Shown: in pieces, positions 53,225-63,180 of the stretch | How the letters are laid out: the number at the start of each line of letters is the position of its first letter | Numbering within the stretch: position 1 is the stretch's first letter | Assembly (NCBI GenBank): GCA_013002225.1 | Contig: JABDKL010000131.1 | Coordinates: forward strand, 1-64,000 | Direction: 5' to 3' | Source: Winogradskyella sp. | Lineage (GTDB): Bacteria; Bacteroidota; Bacteroidia; Flavobacteriales; Flavobacteriaceae | DNA: 64,000 nucleotides | Notes under the pieces: model-generated | The model's input: the letters and a program-made list of their open reading frames with translations, nothing else | The model's database searches: none | What the model was told of the DNA's origin: nothing | Made by a program: the position numbers and the translations under genes

Positions 53225-54565
53225 ATGAAAAAATCATACCAAAGTTTAGAAGATAATTCAACTAACAATATGAAACAGGTGATCTACCGTAATTTAACCT
53301 CAAAGATTCTTTATTTAGGTTTTATTTTATTACTTACGTTTTCAACCTCACTTACAGCTCAAGAAGGCGACCCGGTTAATGGGAAAGCTTTGTATAGAAC
53401 AAATTGTGCTTCTTGTCACAAACTAGACAGTAGAATGACTGGGCCTGCGTTACGTAACGTAGAAACCAGGTTAGCAGAAGAAGAAGGTTTAGACAGAGAA
53501 TGGATTAATGCATGGATTAAAAATAGTGCGGGATTGATCAGGTCGGGTGATCCTTACGCTGTTAAAATTTATGCGGAATACAATCAGACAGCGATGACTG
53601 CTTTTCCGCAGTTGTCTAATCAAGACATTTCAGATATTTTAGCTTATACGGCAGAGCCAAAACCAGAACCTGTTGTGGCAGAAGTTCCAACTGGCGTTCA
53701 AGGCGGTGGTGGCGATGGTTTATCTAGCGATATAATGTTAGCTGCTTTAGCTTTATTATTTGCTTTATTAGCAGGTGCATTGGTTCTTGTAAACAGAACT
53801 TTAAAACGTTTTGCTGATGAGAAAGGAATTGAGGTTCCTGTTAAAGAAAAAGGTACACCAATCTGGAAAGCATTTGTGCAAAATCAGTTTTTGGTTTTAG
53901 TTACGGTCATTTTCTTTTTACTGGCAAGTGCGTATTTTGTTTATGGCTTTTTTATGCAGGTAGGCATCGATCAGGGGTACGAGCCAGTGCAGCCAATTCA
54001 CTATTCGCATAGAATTCATGCTGGTGAAAACGGAATTGATTGTAAGTATTGTCACTCTTCTGCAAGAGTGAGTAAGCATTCTGGTATTCCATCATTAAAT
54101 GTTTGTATGAACTGTCACAAATCAATCGCTCAGGTTGGTGATGAAACACAGGCAGAAGGTATAAGTGAATATGGAGTGGATTACAATGCGCAAATACAAA
54201 AATTATATAAAGCCGTAGGTTGGGATGCAACGACGCAACAATATACGGGAGAGACTAGTCCGGTAAAATGGATTAGAATTCATAATCTACCAGACTTCGC
54301 ATATTTTAATCACTCTCAGCACGTTTCAGTTGCTGGTGTTGAGTGTCAGACATGTCATGGTCCTGTAGAAGAGATGGAAGTTATGTACCAATATGCTCCT
54401 TTAACTATGGGCTGGTGTATTAACTGTCACAGAGAAACCAACATTAACGTGAAAGATAATGAGTATTACACAAAGATACATGAAGAATTATCTAAGAAGT
54501 ACGGTGTAGAGCAATTGACGGCGGCACAGATGGGTGGATTGGAATGTGGTAAGTGTCATTATTAA
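53225..54565 (+). CDS. actA: Alternative complex III subunit A, hexaheme cytochrome c
   Basis: The quinol:cytochrome c oxidoreductase uses ActA to pass electrons out through several hemes. This 446-residue protein has a signal segment, then a monoheme domain (CASCH near residue 59), two membrane helices (about 170-195 and 220-245), and a pentaheme domain with CKYCH, CMNCH, CQTCH, CINCH and CGKCH. The pentaheme part alone is the ordinary ActA; the monoheme domain is an added N-terminal unit. Translation could begin at 53225 or at the second ATG at 53270, and both give a signal peptide. actB follows after 28 bases. Confidence 0.93.
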   Translation: MKKSYQSLEDNSTNNMKQVIYRNLTSKILYLGFILLLTFSTSLTAQEGDPVNGKALYRTNCASCHKLDSRMTGPALRNVETRLAEEEGLDREWINAWIKNSAGLIRSGDPYAVKIYAEYNQTAMTAFPQLSNQDISDILAYTAEPKPEPVVAEVPTGVQGGGGDGLSSDIMLAALALLFALLAGALVLVNRTLKRFADEKGIEVPVKEKGTPIWKAFVQNQFLVLVTVIFFLLASAYFVYGFFMQVGIDQGYEPVQPIHYSHRIHAGENGIDCKYCHSSARVSKHSGIPSLNVCMNCHKSIAQVGDETQAEGISEYGVDYNAQIQKLYKAVGWDATTQQYTGETSPVKWIRIHNLPDFAYFNHSQHVSVAGVECQTCHGPVEEMEVMYQYAPLTMGWCINCHRETNINVKDNEYYTKIHEELSKKYGVEQLTAAQMGGLECGKCHY

Positions 54566-54593
54566 TAGAAATTAAGAAGTAATATAGAATTAT

Positions 54594-57500
54594 ATGTCAT
54601 CAAACAAGAAATACTGGAAAAGTGTTGAAGAGCTAAACGAAAATAGCTCTATTGTTGAGACGCTACAGCAAAATGAGTTTGTGGAAGAAATTCCAACAGA
54701 CGAGTTTTTAGGCGATAAAGACACATTAGAGTCTTCATCAACATCGCGTCGTGATTTCTTAAAATACGTTGGTTTTAGTACAGCTGCAGCCTCATTGGCA
54801 GCGTGCGAAGGACCAGTGATTAAATCAATTCCTTATGTAGTTCAGCCAACAGAGATTATTCCTGGTGTTGCTAATTACTATGCAACTACAATTGCAAATG
54901 GATTTGATTTCGCTAGTGTTTTAGTAAAAACAAGAGAAGGTAGACCAATAAAAATTGAAAATAACACCGATGCACCTACCAATGGTGTGGCTAATGCTAG
55001 AGTTAATGCATCAGTTTTAGGGTTATACGATAGTCTTAGGGTTAAATCCCCTATGAAATCTGGTGCCAACATTTCTTGGGATACTTTTATGTCGGAAACG
55101 ACAACAAAATTAAAAGGGCTTAATGGTAAGGCAATTGTTTTATTAACATCTACCATGCCTAGTCCTTCAACAAATAAACTTATTTCAGATTTTAAGTCTA
55201 AGTATGGTAATGTAAGTCATGTAACTTACGATGCTGTATCAGAGTCTGCAACCTTAGATGCTTACCAAGCAAAATATGGTAAGCGTGGAATGGCAAATTA
55301 CGACTTTTCAAAAGCCAAAACGATTGTTTCTATTGGCGCCGATTTCCTAGGAAACTGGCAAGGTGGTGGTTTTGATTCTGGGTATTCTAAAACACGTATT
55401 CCTACTAACGGGAATATGTCACGACATATTCAGTTCGAATCAAATATGTCTTTAACAGGAGCTAATGCAGATAAGCGAGTGCCTTTAAAGCCTAGCGAGC
55501 AAAGATTAGCGCTGGCAAAATTATACAGTTATATTTCAGGCGTTGCATTGCCTGGTGTTTTACCAGCAGGTTTAGATGAGGCGGTTAAAGCCGCTGCGAA
55601 AGAATTGAGTCGCGCGGGAAGTAATGGGGTTGTTGTATCAGGAATACAGGATGTGAATGCCCAAACTACCGTTTTAGAAATTAATGAGCAATTACAAAGT
55701 GCTGCTTTTGATCCTAAGACTACAATCTTTACAAGACAAGGAAGTGATAAGGCTGTTATGCAGTTAATCGCAGATATGAAAGCTGGAAAAGTTGGTGCAA
55801 TTATTACTAATGGCGTTAACCCTTTGTATAGTTTACCAAATCCAGTTGACTTCGCAGAAGGATTGGCTAAAACAGACTTATCTATTGCCTTTTCAATGAA
55901 GCAAGATGAGACCTCTACAAAATTTGAATATATAGCAGCTACACCTCATGACCTTGAGTCTTGGGGAGATTTTGAGTTTAAGTCAGGACACTACTCAATG
56001 ATGCAACCAACTATTAGACCTTTATTTGACACAAAACAGTTTCAAGAAGTCTTAATGGCATGGAATGAGACTTCAGGGTCTTACAGGGATTTTCTAAAGT
56101 CTTACTGGACAAGTAATATATTAAACGGCACTTCCTTTAATAAGGCTGTACAAGATGGTGTTTACATGTCTTCATCAACATCTAGCACAGGTAATAGCGA
56201 ACAAACCATTGTTGGTGGTATGGTCGATGATGTTTCTAATAGCTTTGGTTTAGGTAATTCTGATGAGACTACAGTAGAAGAAACAATCTTAGAATCGAAT
56301 GTGTTAACAGGAGGGACTGCAGCAAGAGCTCTTGCAGATTCAGCTAAGTCTGAGGGTATGGAGTTATCACTTTATACTAAAATAGGTATGGGTGATGGAC
56401 AGCAGGCTAACAATCCATGGTTACAAGAGTTTCCGGATCCGATTACAAGAACTACTTGGGATAATTACATTACCGTTTCCAAATCAGACGCTGATGCAAT
56501 GGACCTGGTGAATGTAAATGTGGCAAATGGTGGACTTAACGGAAGTTATGTTAATGTTACTGTCAATGGTGTAACTATTGAAAATGTTCCTGTAATTATT
56601 CAGCCAGGTCAAGCAAAAGGTTCTGTTGGTATTGCACTTGGATATGGGAGATCTTCGCAAGCGCTTAAAGAAGAAATGAAGACTGGTGTTAACGCCTACC
56701 CTTTATATCAGAATTTTAGTGCTACCCAAAATGTTTCTATTAGTAAGGTAGCAGGAATGCACGAATTTGCATGTGTTCAACTTCACAACACTTTAATGGG
56801 TCGTGGAGACATTATTAAGGAAACTAGTTTAGAAATTTTTAATACTAAGGATAAAAATGTATGGAATAAAGTTCCTGAAGTATCCTTAAATCATATAGAA
56901 ACCCCTGTAACATCTCCAGATGTTGATTTATGGGAAGGTTTTGATCGTTCTGTAGGACATCACTTTAATCTTTCAATAGATCTTAATGCTTGTACAGGTT
57001 GTGGTGCTTGTGTTATAGCATGTCACGCAGAGAATAATGTACCAGTTGTAGGGAAAACAGAAATGAGAAGAAGTAGAGATATGCATTGGCTGCGTATCGA
57101 TAGATACTACTCTTCTGAAGAGTCATTTGAGGGTGATAATGAGAAAAAGGAAAACATTTCCGGACTAGGTAGTTCATTGAGCGAGTTTGGAGAGATGGAA
57201 AATCCTGCAGACAATCCTCAAGTAGCATTCCAGCCGGTAATGTGTCAGCATTGTAATCACGCACCTTGTGAAACTGTATGTCCGGTAGCGGCAACAGCAC
57301 ACAGTCGTCAAGGACAAAATCACATGGCTTATAACCGTTGTGTGGGTACTAGGTATTGTGCAAACAACTGCCCTTATAAAGTGCGTCGTTTTAACTGGTT
57401 CTTATATAATAAGAATGATGAGTTCGATTATTACATGAATGATGATCTAGGGCGTATGGTTCTTAACCCAGATGTTACTGTTCGTTCTCGAGGTGTTATG

Positions 57501-57767
57501 GAAAAGTGCTCTATGTGTATTCAAAAGACACAAAAAACGATTCTTGATGCGAAACGAGAGGGTCGCTTAGTTGAAGACGGTGAATTCCAAACAGCTTGTT
57601 CTGCGGCATGTGGAAATGGAGCAATGGTATTTGGCGATATCAATAACAAAGACAGTAAAATTGCTGAATTAAAAGAAAATGATCGTATGTATCACTTGTT
57701 AGAAAGCGTAGGAACAAAACCTAACGTAATTTATCAGACAAAAGTGAGAAACACATCAAAAGCATAA
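54594..57767 (+). CDS. actB: Alternative complex III subunit B, molybdopterin-oxidoreductase-like iron-sulfur protein
   Basis: The 1057-residue protein has a Tat-like start (RRDFLKYVGFSTAAASLAAC, about residues 53-72). A long region resembles molybdopterin oxidoreductases but is known in this family to lack the cofactor. The C-terminal third has four ferredoxin-type cysteine clusters: CTGCGACVIACHAENN, CQHCNHAPCETVCPVAA, CVGTRYCANNCPYK and CSMCIQ. It transfers electrons from the quinol site to ActA. It lies between actA and actC, with 25-28 base gaps. Confidence 0.95.
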   Translation: MSSNKKYWKSVEELNENSSIVETLQQNEFVEEIPTDEFLGDKDTLESSSTSRRDFLKYVGFSTAAASLAACEGPVIKSIPYVVQPTEIIPGVANYYATTIANGFDFASVLVKTREGRPIKIENNTDAPTNGVANARVNASVLGLYDSLRVKSPMKSGANISWDTFMSETTTKLKGLNGKAIVLLTSTMPSPSTNKLISDFKSKYGNVSHVTYDAVSESATLDAYQAKYGKRGMANYDFSKAKTIVSIGADFLGNWQGGGFDSGYSKTRIPTNGNMSRHIQFESNMSLTGANADKRVPLKPSEQRLALAKLYSYISGVALPGVLPAGLDEAVKAAAKELSRAGSNGVVVSGIQDVNAQTTVLEINEQLQSAAFDPKTTIFTRQGSDKAVMQLIADMKAGKVGAIITNGVNPLYSLPNPVDFAEGLAKTDLSIAFSMKQDETSTKFEYIAATPHDLESWGDFEFKSGHYSMMQPTIRPLFDTKQFQEVLMAWNETSGSYRDFLKSYWTSNILNGTSFNKAVQDGVYMSSSTSSTGNSEQTIVGGMVDDVSNSFGLGNSDETTVEETILESNVLTGGTAARALADSAKSEGMELSLYTKIGMGDGQQANNPWLQEFPDPITRTTWDNYITVSKSDADAMDLVNVNVANGGLNGSYVNVTVNGVTIENVPVIIQPGQAKGSVGIALGYGRSSQALKEEMKTGVNAYPLYQNFSATQNVSISKVAGMHEFACVQLHNTLMGRGDIIKETSLEIFNTKDKNVWNKVPEVSLNHIETPVTSPDVDLWEGFDRSVGHHFNLSIDLNACTGCGACVIACHAENNVPVVGKTEMRRSRDMHWLRIDRYYSSEESFEGDNEKKENISGLGSSLSEFGEMENPADNPQVAFQPVMCQHCNHAPCETVCPVAATAHSRQGQNHMAYNRCVGTRYCANNCPYKVRRFNWFLYNKNDEFDYYMNDDLGRMVLNPDVTVRSRGVMEKCSMCIQKTQKTILDAKREGRLVEDGEFQTACSAACGNGAMVFGDINNKDSKIAELKENDRMYHLLESVGTKPNVIYQTKVRNTSKA

Positions 57768-57792
57768 ATAATAAAGAAACAAGTATATAATT

Positions 57793-59526
57793 ATGGCGTC
57801 TCATTACGAAGCACCTATTAGAAGACCTTTAGTCACTGGAGAAAAATCGTATCACGATGTTACTGTTGATGTAGCTAGACCAGTTGAAGGCAAAGCCAAC
57901 AAAGCATGGTGGATTGTTTTCAGTATTGCTTTGGTAGCATTCCTTTGGGGAATAGGTTGTATTATTTATACCATTTCAACCGGTATTGGTGTATGGGGTC
58001 TTAATAAGACCGTAAACTGGGCGTGGGATATTACTAACTTCGTTTGGTGGGTTGGTATAGGTCACGCAGGTACATTAATTTCGGCGGTACTTTTATTATT
58101 CCGTCAAAAGTGGAGAATGGCAATTAACCGTTCTGCAGAGGCAATGACAATTTTCTCGGTAGTTCAGGCAGGTCTATTTCCTATTATACACATGGGTCGT
58201 CCTTGGTTAGCATATTGGGTATTACCAATTCCTAATCAATTTGGATCTTTATGGGTTAATTTTAACTCACCACTACTTTGGGATGTATTTGCAATTTCTA
58301 CGTACTTATCTGTTTCGCTTGTTTTCTGGTGGACTGGATTGCTTCCGGATTTTGCAATGATCAGAGATAGAGCGGTTAGACCTTTTCAAAAGAAAATATA
58401 TTCATTATTAAGTTTTGGCTGGTCAGGAAGGGCTAAAGATTGGCAACGATTTGAAGAAGTATCTTTGGTACTTGCAGGTTTAGCAACGCCATTAGTACTT
58501 TCTGTACACACCATCGTATCCTTTGACTTTGCTACTTCGGTAATTCCAGGTTGGCATACAACGATTTTTCCACCTTACTTTGTTGCAGGTGCGATTTTCT
58601 CAGGATTCGCCATGGTTAATACGCTTCTTATAATAATGCGTAAGGTGTGTAATCTGGAAGATTATATCACAGTACAGCACATTGAGCTAATGAACATCGT
58701 AATTATGATTACAGGTTCTATAGTTGGTGTGGCATATATTACCGAATTATTTATCGCATGGTATTCTGGTGTAGAATATGAGCAGTATGCATTCTTAAAC
58801 AGAGCAACTGGTCCTTACTGGTGGGCATATTGGGCAATGATGACTTGTAACGTGTTCTCACCTCAGTTTATGTGGTTTAAGAAGTTAAGAACGAGTATTA
58901 TGTTCTCATTCTTTATTTCTATTGTGGTTAATATTGGAATGTGGTTTGAGCGTTTTGTAATTATTGTAACATCATTACATAGAGATTACTTACCATCTTC
59001 TTGGACAATGTTTTCACCAACCTTTGTAGATATAGGTATTTTTATCGGTACTATTGGTTTCTTCTTTGTATTGTTCTTACTATACTCTAGAACATTCCCT
59101 GTAATAGCACAGGCAGAAGTTAAAACCATTTTAAAATCTTCTGGTGAACGTTATAAAAGAATTAGAGAAAGTGGAGATTCCCTTGTAGGTACTGGCGCAG
59201 ATGCAAGAACATCTAATTATAAACTTCCAGCAGAAACTACAGCTTCTAAACCATTGCAAGATGATGTTGAGAAACTTGGAAACTTGTTGGAAGGTGTTGG
59301 TAGATTTGATCCTGATGTGCAAACTGCAGATGACTTAAAGGTTATAAGTGGTATTGGCCCAAAAATGGAAGAAACCTTAAATACATTAGGTATTTTTACT
59401 TACGCTCAAGTAAGTAAAATGACGAAGAGAGAATATGACTTGTTAGACGAAATAACTGGTTCTTTCCCAGGTAGGGCAGAACGTGATGATTGGTCTGGGC
59501 AAGCTAAAAAATTATTAAACAACTAA
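57793..59526 (+). CDS. actC: Alternative complex III subunit C (NrfD-like) with C-terminal helix-hairpin-helix
   Basis: ActC is the quinol-binding membrane subunit. Ten hydrophobic segments are spread over residues about 35-440, starting with AWWIVFSIALVAFLWGIG. The last 60 residues (about 513-577) are a separate unit: DDLKVISGIGPKMEETLNTLGIFTYAQVS, which matches a helix-hairpin-helix motif of the type found in DNA- or RNA-binding proteins. It ends SGQAKKLLNN. The usual NrfD subunit is near 460 residues, so about 100 residues are an extension. The other act genes are adjacent, so the main function is clear; the tail is unexplained. Confidence 0.92.
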   Translation: MASHYEAPIRRPLVTGEKSYHDVTVDVARPVEGKANKAWWIVFSIALVAFLWGIGCIIYTISTGIGVWGLNKTVNWAWDITNFVWWVGIGHAGTLISAVLLLFRQKWRMAINRSAEAMTIFSVVQAGLFPIIHMGRPWLAYWVLPIPNQFGSLWVNFNSPLLWDVFAISTYLSVSLVFWWTGLLPDFAMIRDRAVRPFQKKIYSLLSFGWSGRAKDWQRFEEVSLVLAGLATPLVLSVHTIVSFDFATSVIPGWHTTIFPPYFVAGAIFSGFAMVNTLLIIMRKVCNLEDYITVQHIELMNIVIMITGSIVGVAYITELFIAWYSGVEYEQYAFLNRATGPYWWAYWAMMTCNVFSPQFMWFKKLRTSIMFSFFISIVVNIGMWFERFVIIVTSLHRDYLPSSWTMFSPTFVDIGIFIGTIGFFFVLFLLYSRTFPVIAQAEVKTILKSSGERYKRIRESGDSLVGTGADARTSNYKLPAETTASKPLQDDVEKLGNLLEGVGRFDPDVQTADDLKVISGIGPKMEETLNTLGIFTYAQVSKMTKREYDLLDEITGSFPGRAERDDWSGQAKKLLNN

Positions 59527-59534
59527 TATAGTTT

Positions 59535-60071
59535 ATGGAAGCTTCAAAAGTAATTCATGCTATTTATACAGATGATGATGTATTAATGTCGGCCGTTAAA
59601 AAGGTAAAGGCAGAAAAGCATCATATTGAAGAGATATATACACCTTTTCCAGTTCATGGACTAGACAAGGCAATGGGATTAGCACCAACAAGAATCGCAA
59701 TTACATCGTTTATGTATGGCTGTGTTGGCCTTACCGTCGCGATTGTTATGATGAATTTTATAATGATTCAGGATTGGCCTCAGGATATTGGTGGAAAACC
59801 AAGTTTTAGCTATTTGGAAAATATGCCTGCATTTGTGCCAATTATGTTTGAGTTGACTGTGTTTTTTGCAGCGCATTTAATGGTCATAACATTTTACTTA
59901 AGAAGTAGAATGTGGCCATTCAAAAAAGCAGAGAATCCGGATCCAAGAACAACCGATGATCATTTCTTAATGGAGATTGCGATTCATAATAATGAGACTG
60001 ACTTAATGTCTTTATTAAAAGATACAGGAGCCGCAGAAATAAATATTGTTGATAAAGAAGATGCACATTAA
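59535..60071 (+). CDS. actD: Alternative complex III subunit D (DUF3341)
   Basis: The 178-residue protein has a short soluble N-terminus (HAIYTDDDVLMSAVKKVKAE), the PFPVHGLDKAMGL motif typical of DUF3341 (about 37-50), and two membrane helices (about 55-80 and 98-122). It is the small membrane subunit of the complex. The next gene starts one base after its stop codon, and the previous gene ends eight bases before it, so the operon is tightly packed. Confidence 0.93.
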   Translation: MEASKVIHAIYTDDDVLMSAVKKVKAEKHHIEEIYTPFPVHGLDKAMGLAPTRIAITSFMYGCVGLTVAIVMMNFIMIQDWPQDIGGKPSFSYLENMPAFVPIMFELTVFFAAHLMVITFYLRSRMWPFKKAENPDPRTTDDHFLMEIAIHNNETDLMSLLKDTGAAEINIVDKEDAH

Positions 60072-60072
60072 T

Positions 60073-60645
60073 ATGAAAATAGACGCTAAATATACCGTAG
60101 TTCTAGTGATGTTGGTAGGGTTTATATCTTGTCAAGAGAATGCGAGACCTAATTATCAGTATATGCCTAACATGTATGAGTCTGTTGGTTATGAAACTTA
60201 CCAAGAAGCAGATGTAGATGTTGAAGGTAATCAGATTTTTGAATATGATATGGAAGCTAGGTTACCAGTAGATGGAACAATTCCGAGAGGCGATTTTATG
60301 CCGTTCGAAATTGACAATACAGTTGAAGGTTATGAAGAAGCTAAGGCTAATTTAAAAAGTCCTTTAGATTCTACACAGGTAGATTACGAAGTTGGTGGGC
60401 CGTTATACACTATATATTGTGCGATTTGTCATGGTATTAAAGGTGCTGGTGATGGTACATTAGCAAAAAAGGACCTGATAATACCAGGTAGTTATGCAGA
60501 AAAAGATATAACAATAGGTAGTATATATCATACTATTTATTATGGTAAAAATTCAATGGGCTCTTATGCAAATCAATTGAATGAAAGCGAGCGTTGGCAA
60601 GTTGCAGAATATGTCGCGAAACTAAAGGCAGATTTAGATAAATAA
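60073..60645 (+). CDS. actE: Alternative complex III subunit E, monoheme cytochrome c lipoprotein
   Basis: The start was placed at the ATG at 60073, because MKIDAKYTVVLVMLVGFISC gives a lipoprotein signal with the modified cysteine at residue 20. Upstream in-frame ATGs at 60061 and 60046 overlap the end of actD and disturb this signal. The heme motif CAICH is near residue 116, in a class I cytochrome c domain (GGPLYTIYCAICHGIKGAG), with the axial methionine in NSMGSYANQL. It is probably the lipid-anchored electron acceptor or donor to the oxidase. Confidence 0.92.
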   Translation: MKIDAKYTVVLVMLVGFISCQENARPNYQYMPNMYESVGYETYQEADVDVEGNQIFEYDMEARLPVDGTIPRGDFMPFEIDNTVEGYEEAKANLKSPLDSTQVDYEVGGPLYTIYCAICHGIKGAGDGTLAKKDLIIPGSYAEKDITIGSIYHTIYYGKNSMGSYANQLNESERWQVAEYVAKLKADLDK

Positions 60646-60667
60646 GATTTAGATAAAGATTATATAA

Positions 60668-62065
60668 ATGGAATATAAAATTTCAAATCGATTAAAAATA
60701 GGCGCTATCATTTTAATAGTTTTAGGATTATTAGGTGTTAGCTATGGCTTCATAGATTCTCACCATTATGAAACAGTTGAGGATGTTAAAGAGTTATTAG
60801 CTAGTGAATCACATCATGGTGATACGCATGCTTCAGATGACCATGGTTCTGAGCATGCAGCGGAAGGTCTTGGTGAAACGCACGTAGAATCTGAAACACT
60901 TCTAGACGATAATGACGCATATTCCGATGCTGAGCATGATGCAGAATATGTAGATGATGGACATAAAATGAGCCATGAAGAACATGTATTACATCAAATA
61001 CATAACCGTCCATGGTCTGCACTCTATGTAGCTGCATTCTTTTTCTTTATGATAGCCTTAGGAGTATTAGCTTTTTACGCCATACAATATGCAGCGCAAG
61101 CAGGCTGGTCTCCGGTTTTATTCAGAGTAATGGAAGGTATTACCTCTTATGTCTTGCCTGGTGGAATTATAGTTTTATTAATAGCGTTTTTGGCAGATAA
61201 ACACATCTTTATTTGGATGGATCCTGAGGTGGTAGCTCATGATGAGCTTATACAAGGCAAGCAGAGTTGGTTAAATAAGCCTTGGTTTTTAATCAGAGGT
61301 GCTATTTTTCTAGCGGGTTGGTCTTTATATAGATATTTCTCAAGAAAATTTTCTATTGCACAAGATACTGCGGAGGATAACAAAAACTTCAAAAAGAATT
61401 TTAGAATTTCTGCGGCTTTCTTAGTGTTTTATATTTACACTGAGTCTATGATGTCTTGGGATTGGATAATGAGTGTAGATCCACACTGGTTTAGCACATT
61501 ATTTGGATGGTACGTATTTGCAAGTATGTTTGTAAGTGGTATTACAGTAATTGCAATGGTTACGATTTACTTAAAATCTAAAGGCTTATTAGCATTTGTA
61601 AATGATAGCCACATTCATGATTTAGCTAAATTTATGTTTGGTATTAGTATCTTTTGGACGTATTTGTGGTTCTCGCAATTTATGTTGATATGGTACTCTA
61701 ATATACCAGAAGAGGTGACTTATTTTGTAACACGTATTGAAGATTATAAATTACCATTCTTTGGCATGTTGGCAATGAATTTTATTTTCCCATTATTATT
61801 ATTAATGAACAGTGACTACAAGCGTATTAACTGGTTCGTAATTATGGCTGGGATAGTAATTTTATGTGGTCACTATATTGATATTTTCAATATGATTATG
61901 CCTGCAACAGTTGGTGACAGATGGTTTATTGGTATTCCAGAGATTGGTTCAATATTACTATTTGGAGGGCTCTTCTTATTCGTTGTATTTACAGCATTAG
62001 GTAAAGCACCTTTATTAGCTAAAGGAAATCCATTTATTAAGGAAAGTGAACATTTCCATTATTAA
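60668..62065 (+). CDS. actF: Alternative complex III subunit F with His/Asp-rich loop
   Basis: ActF is a second NrfD-like membrane subunit. After a first helix (about 9-27) comes a soluble loop of about 80 residues that is very rich in His, Asp and Glu (SHHGDTHASDDHGSEH, then DAEYVDDGHKMSHEEHVLHQIHNRP). Nine further helices follow (about 120-455). The length of 465 is close to the family. The histidine-rich loop is likely to be on the periplasmic side and could bind copper or zinc. coxB follows after 24 bases. Confidence 0.92.
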   Translation: MEYKISNRLKIGAIILIVLGLLGVSYGFIDSHHYETVEDVKELLASESHHGDTHASDDHGSEHAAEGLGETHVESETLLDDNDAYSDAEHDAEYVDDGHKMSHEEHVLHQIHNRPWSALYVAAFFFFMIALGVLAFYAIQYAAQAGWSPVLFRVMEGITSYVLPGGIIVLLIAFLADKHIFIWMDPEVVAHDELIQGKQSWLNKPWFLIRGAIFLAGWSLYRYFSRKFSIAQDTAEDNKNFKKNFRISAAFLVFYIYTESMMSWDWIMSVDPHWFSTLFGWYVFASMFVSGITVIAMVTIYLKSKGLLAFVNDSHIHDLAKFMFGISIFWTYLWFSQFMLIWYSNIPEEVTYFVTRIEDYKLPFFGMLAMNFIFPLLLLMNSDYKRINWFVIMAGIVILCGHYIDIFNMIMPATVGDRWFIGIPEIGSILLFGGLFLFVVFTALGKAPLLAKGNPFIKESEHFHY

Positions 62066-62089
62066 TTTTAAATAAGAACAGAAACGATA

Positions 62090-63151
62090 ATGACTGCTTT
62101 ATTAACGATTATAATTGTACTCTTTGTAGCTATTGCCTTATGGCAAATGGTAAAGATTTTTGATTTGGCTCAAGTTAGCACTTCAAATTCACAAGTAGCG
62201 AACGACAAAGACAATAAGATTAATGGCTATTTAATGATGGGATTCTTAATTTTCATCTATGCCATTACAATTGCTAGTTTTTGGTATTTGGGAGATTTGC
62301 CATTAGTGTCTAACTCAGCATCAGAACATGGTTCTGGATTAGATAATTTAATGATCATTACTATGATTGTTATATTTTTTGTGCAAACAGTTACGCAATT
62401 CTTATTACATTATTTTGCTTATAAATACAGAGGCGAAAAAGGGAAAAAGGCATTGTTTTATGCAGATAACAATACTCTAGAATTTGTTTGGACAATCATC
62501 CCAGTAATAGTTTTAGCAGGTTTAATAATCTATGGTTTATTTACTTGGAACGATATTATGAATATCGACAAAGATGACGATCCAATGGTTGTAGAACTAT
62601 ATGCGCAACAATTTAACTGGAAAGCCAGATATGGTGGTGACGATAATGTGTTAGGTAAAGCCAATGTTAGGTTAATCGATTTAGATAGAGCTAATATACT
62701 TGGTGTTGATGAAGATGACCCTAATGCACAAGATGATGTAATTGTAACTGAGCTTCATTTACCTGTAGGAAAACCTGTATTATTTAAGATGCGTTCTCAA
62801 GATGTGTTGCATTCAGCTTATATGCCTCACTTTAGAGCACAAATGAATTGTGTACCAGGAATGGTAACTCAATTTGGATTTACACCTACCGTTACAACGG
62901 CCGAAATGCGACAAAATCCGGATATTCAGGAAAAAGTAGCAAATATTAATGAGTTGCGAAGAGAACGACAAGCCGAAATAGAAGAAGCAGGTCAGGACTT
63001 AATTTATGAGTTTGACTATCTACTGCTATGTAATAAAATATGTGGTAAATCGCACTACAATATGCAAATGAAGATAATTGTTGAAACTCAAGAAGAATTT
63101 GACGCTTGGATGGCTGAACAAAAAATGTTTGCTAATTCATTAAATAAATAA
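62090..63151 (+). CDS. coxB: Cytochrome c oxidase subunit II
   Basis: The 353-residue subunit has three hydrophobic helices (about 3-20, 45-65, 78-105) and one more in FVWTIIPVIVLAGLIIYG (about 135-155), and then the CuA-bearing cupredoxin domain. The copper ligands are visible: HSAYMPHFRAQMN (about 243-255) and LLCNKICGKSHYNMQ (about 313-327) with both cysteines, histidine and methionine. There is no C-terminal cytochrome c domain, so electron delivery must come from a separate cytochrome such as ActE. coxA starts 29 bases on. Confidence 0.95.
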   Translation: MTALLTIIIVLFVAIALWQMVKIFDLAQVSTSNSQVANDKDNKINGYLMMGFLIFIYAITIASFWYLGDLPLVSNSASEHGSGLDNLMIITMIVIFFVQTVTQFLLHYFAYKYRGEKGKKALFYADNNTLEFVWTIIPVIVLAGLIIYGLFTWNDIMNIDKDDDPMVVELYAQQFNWKARYGGDDNVLGKANVRLIDLDRANILGVDEDDPNAQDDVIVTELHLPVGKPVLFKMRSQDVLHSAYMPHFRAQMNCVPGMVTQFGFTPTVTTAEMRQNPDIQEKVANINELRRERQAEIEEAGQDLIYEFDYLLLCNKICGKSHYNMQMKIIVETQEEFDAWMAEQKMFANSLNK

Positions 63152-63180
63152 AAATCATTTTAAGAAATAGATAAGAGATT

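Noticed and set aside
60801..61037. Histidine-rich 78-codon minus-strand frame opposite actF
   Set aside because: Its composition mirrors the histidine/aspartate-rich loop of ActF on the other strand; it is a shadow.
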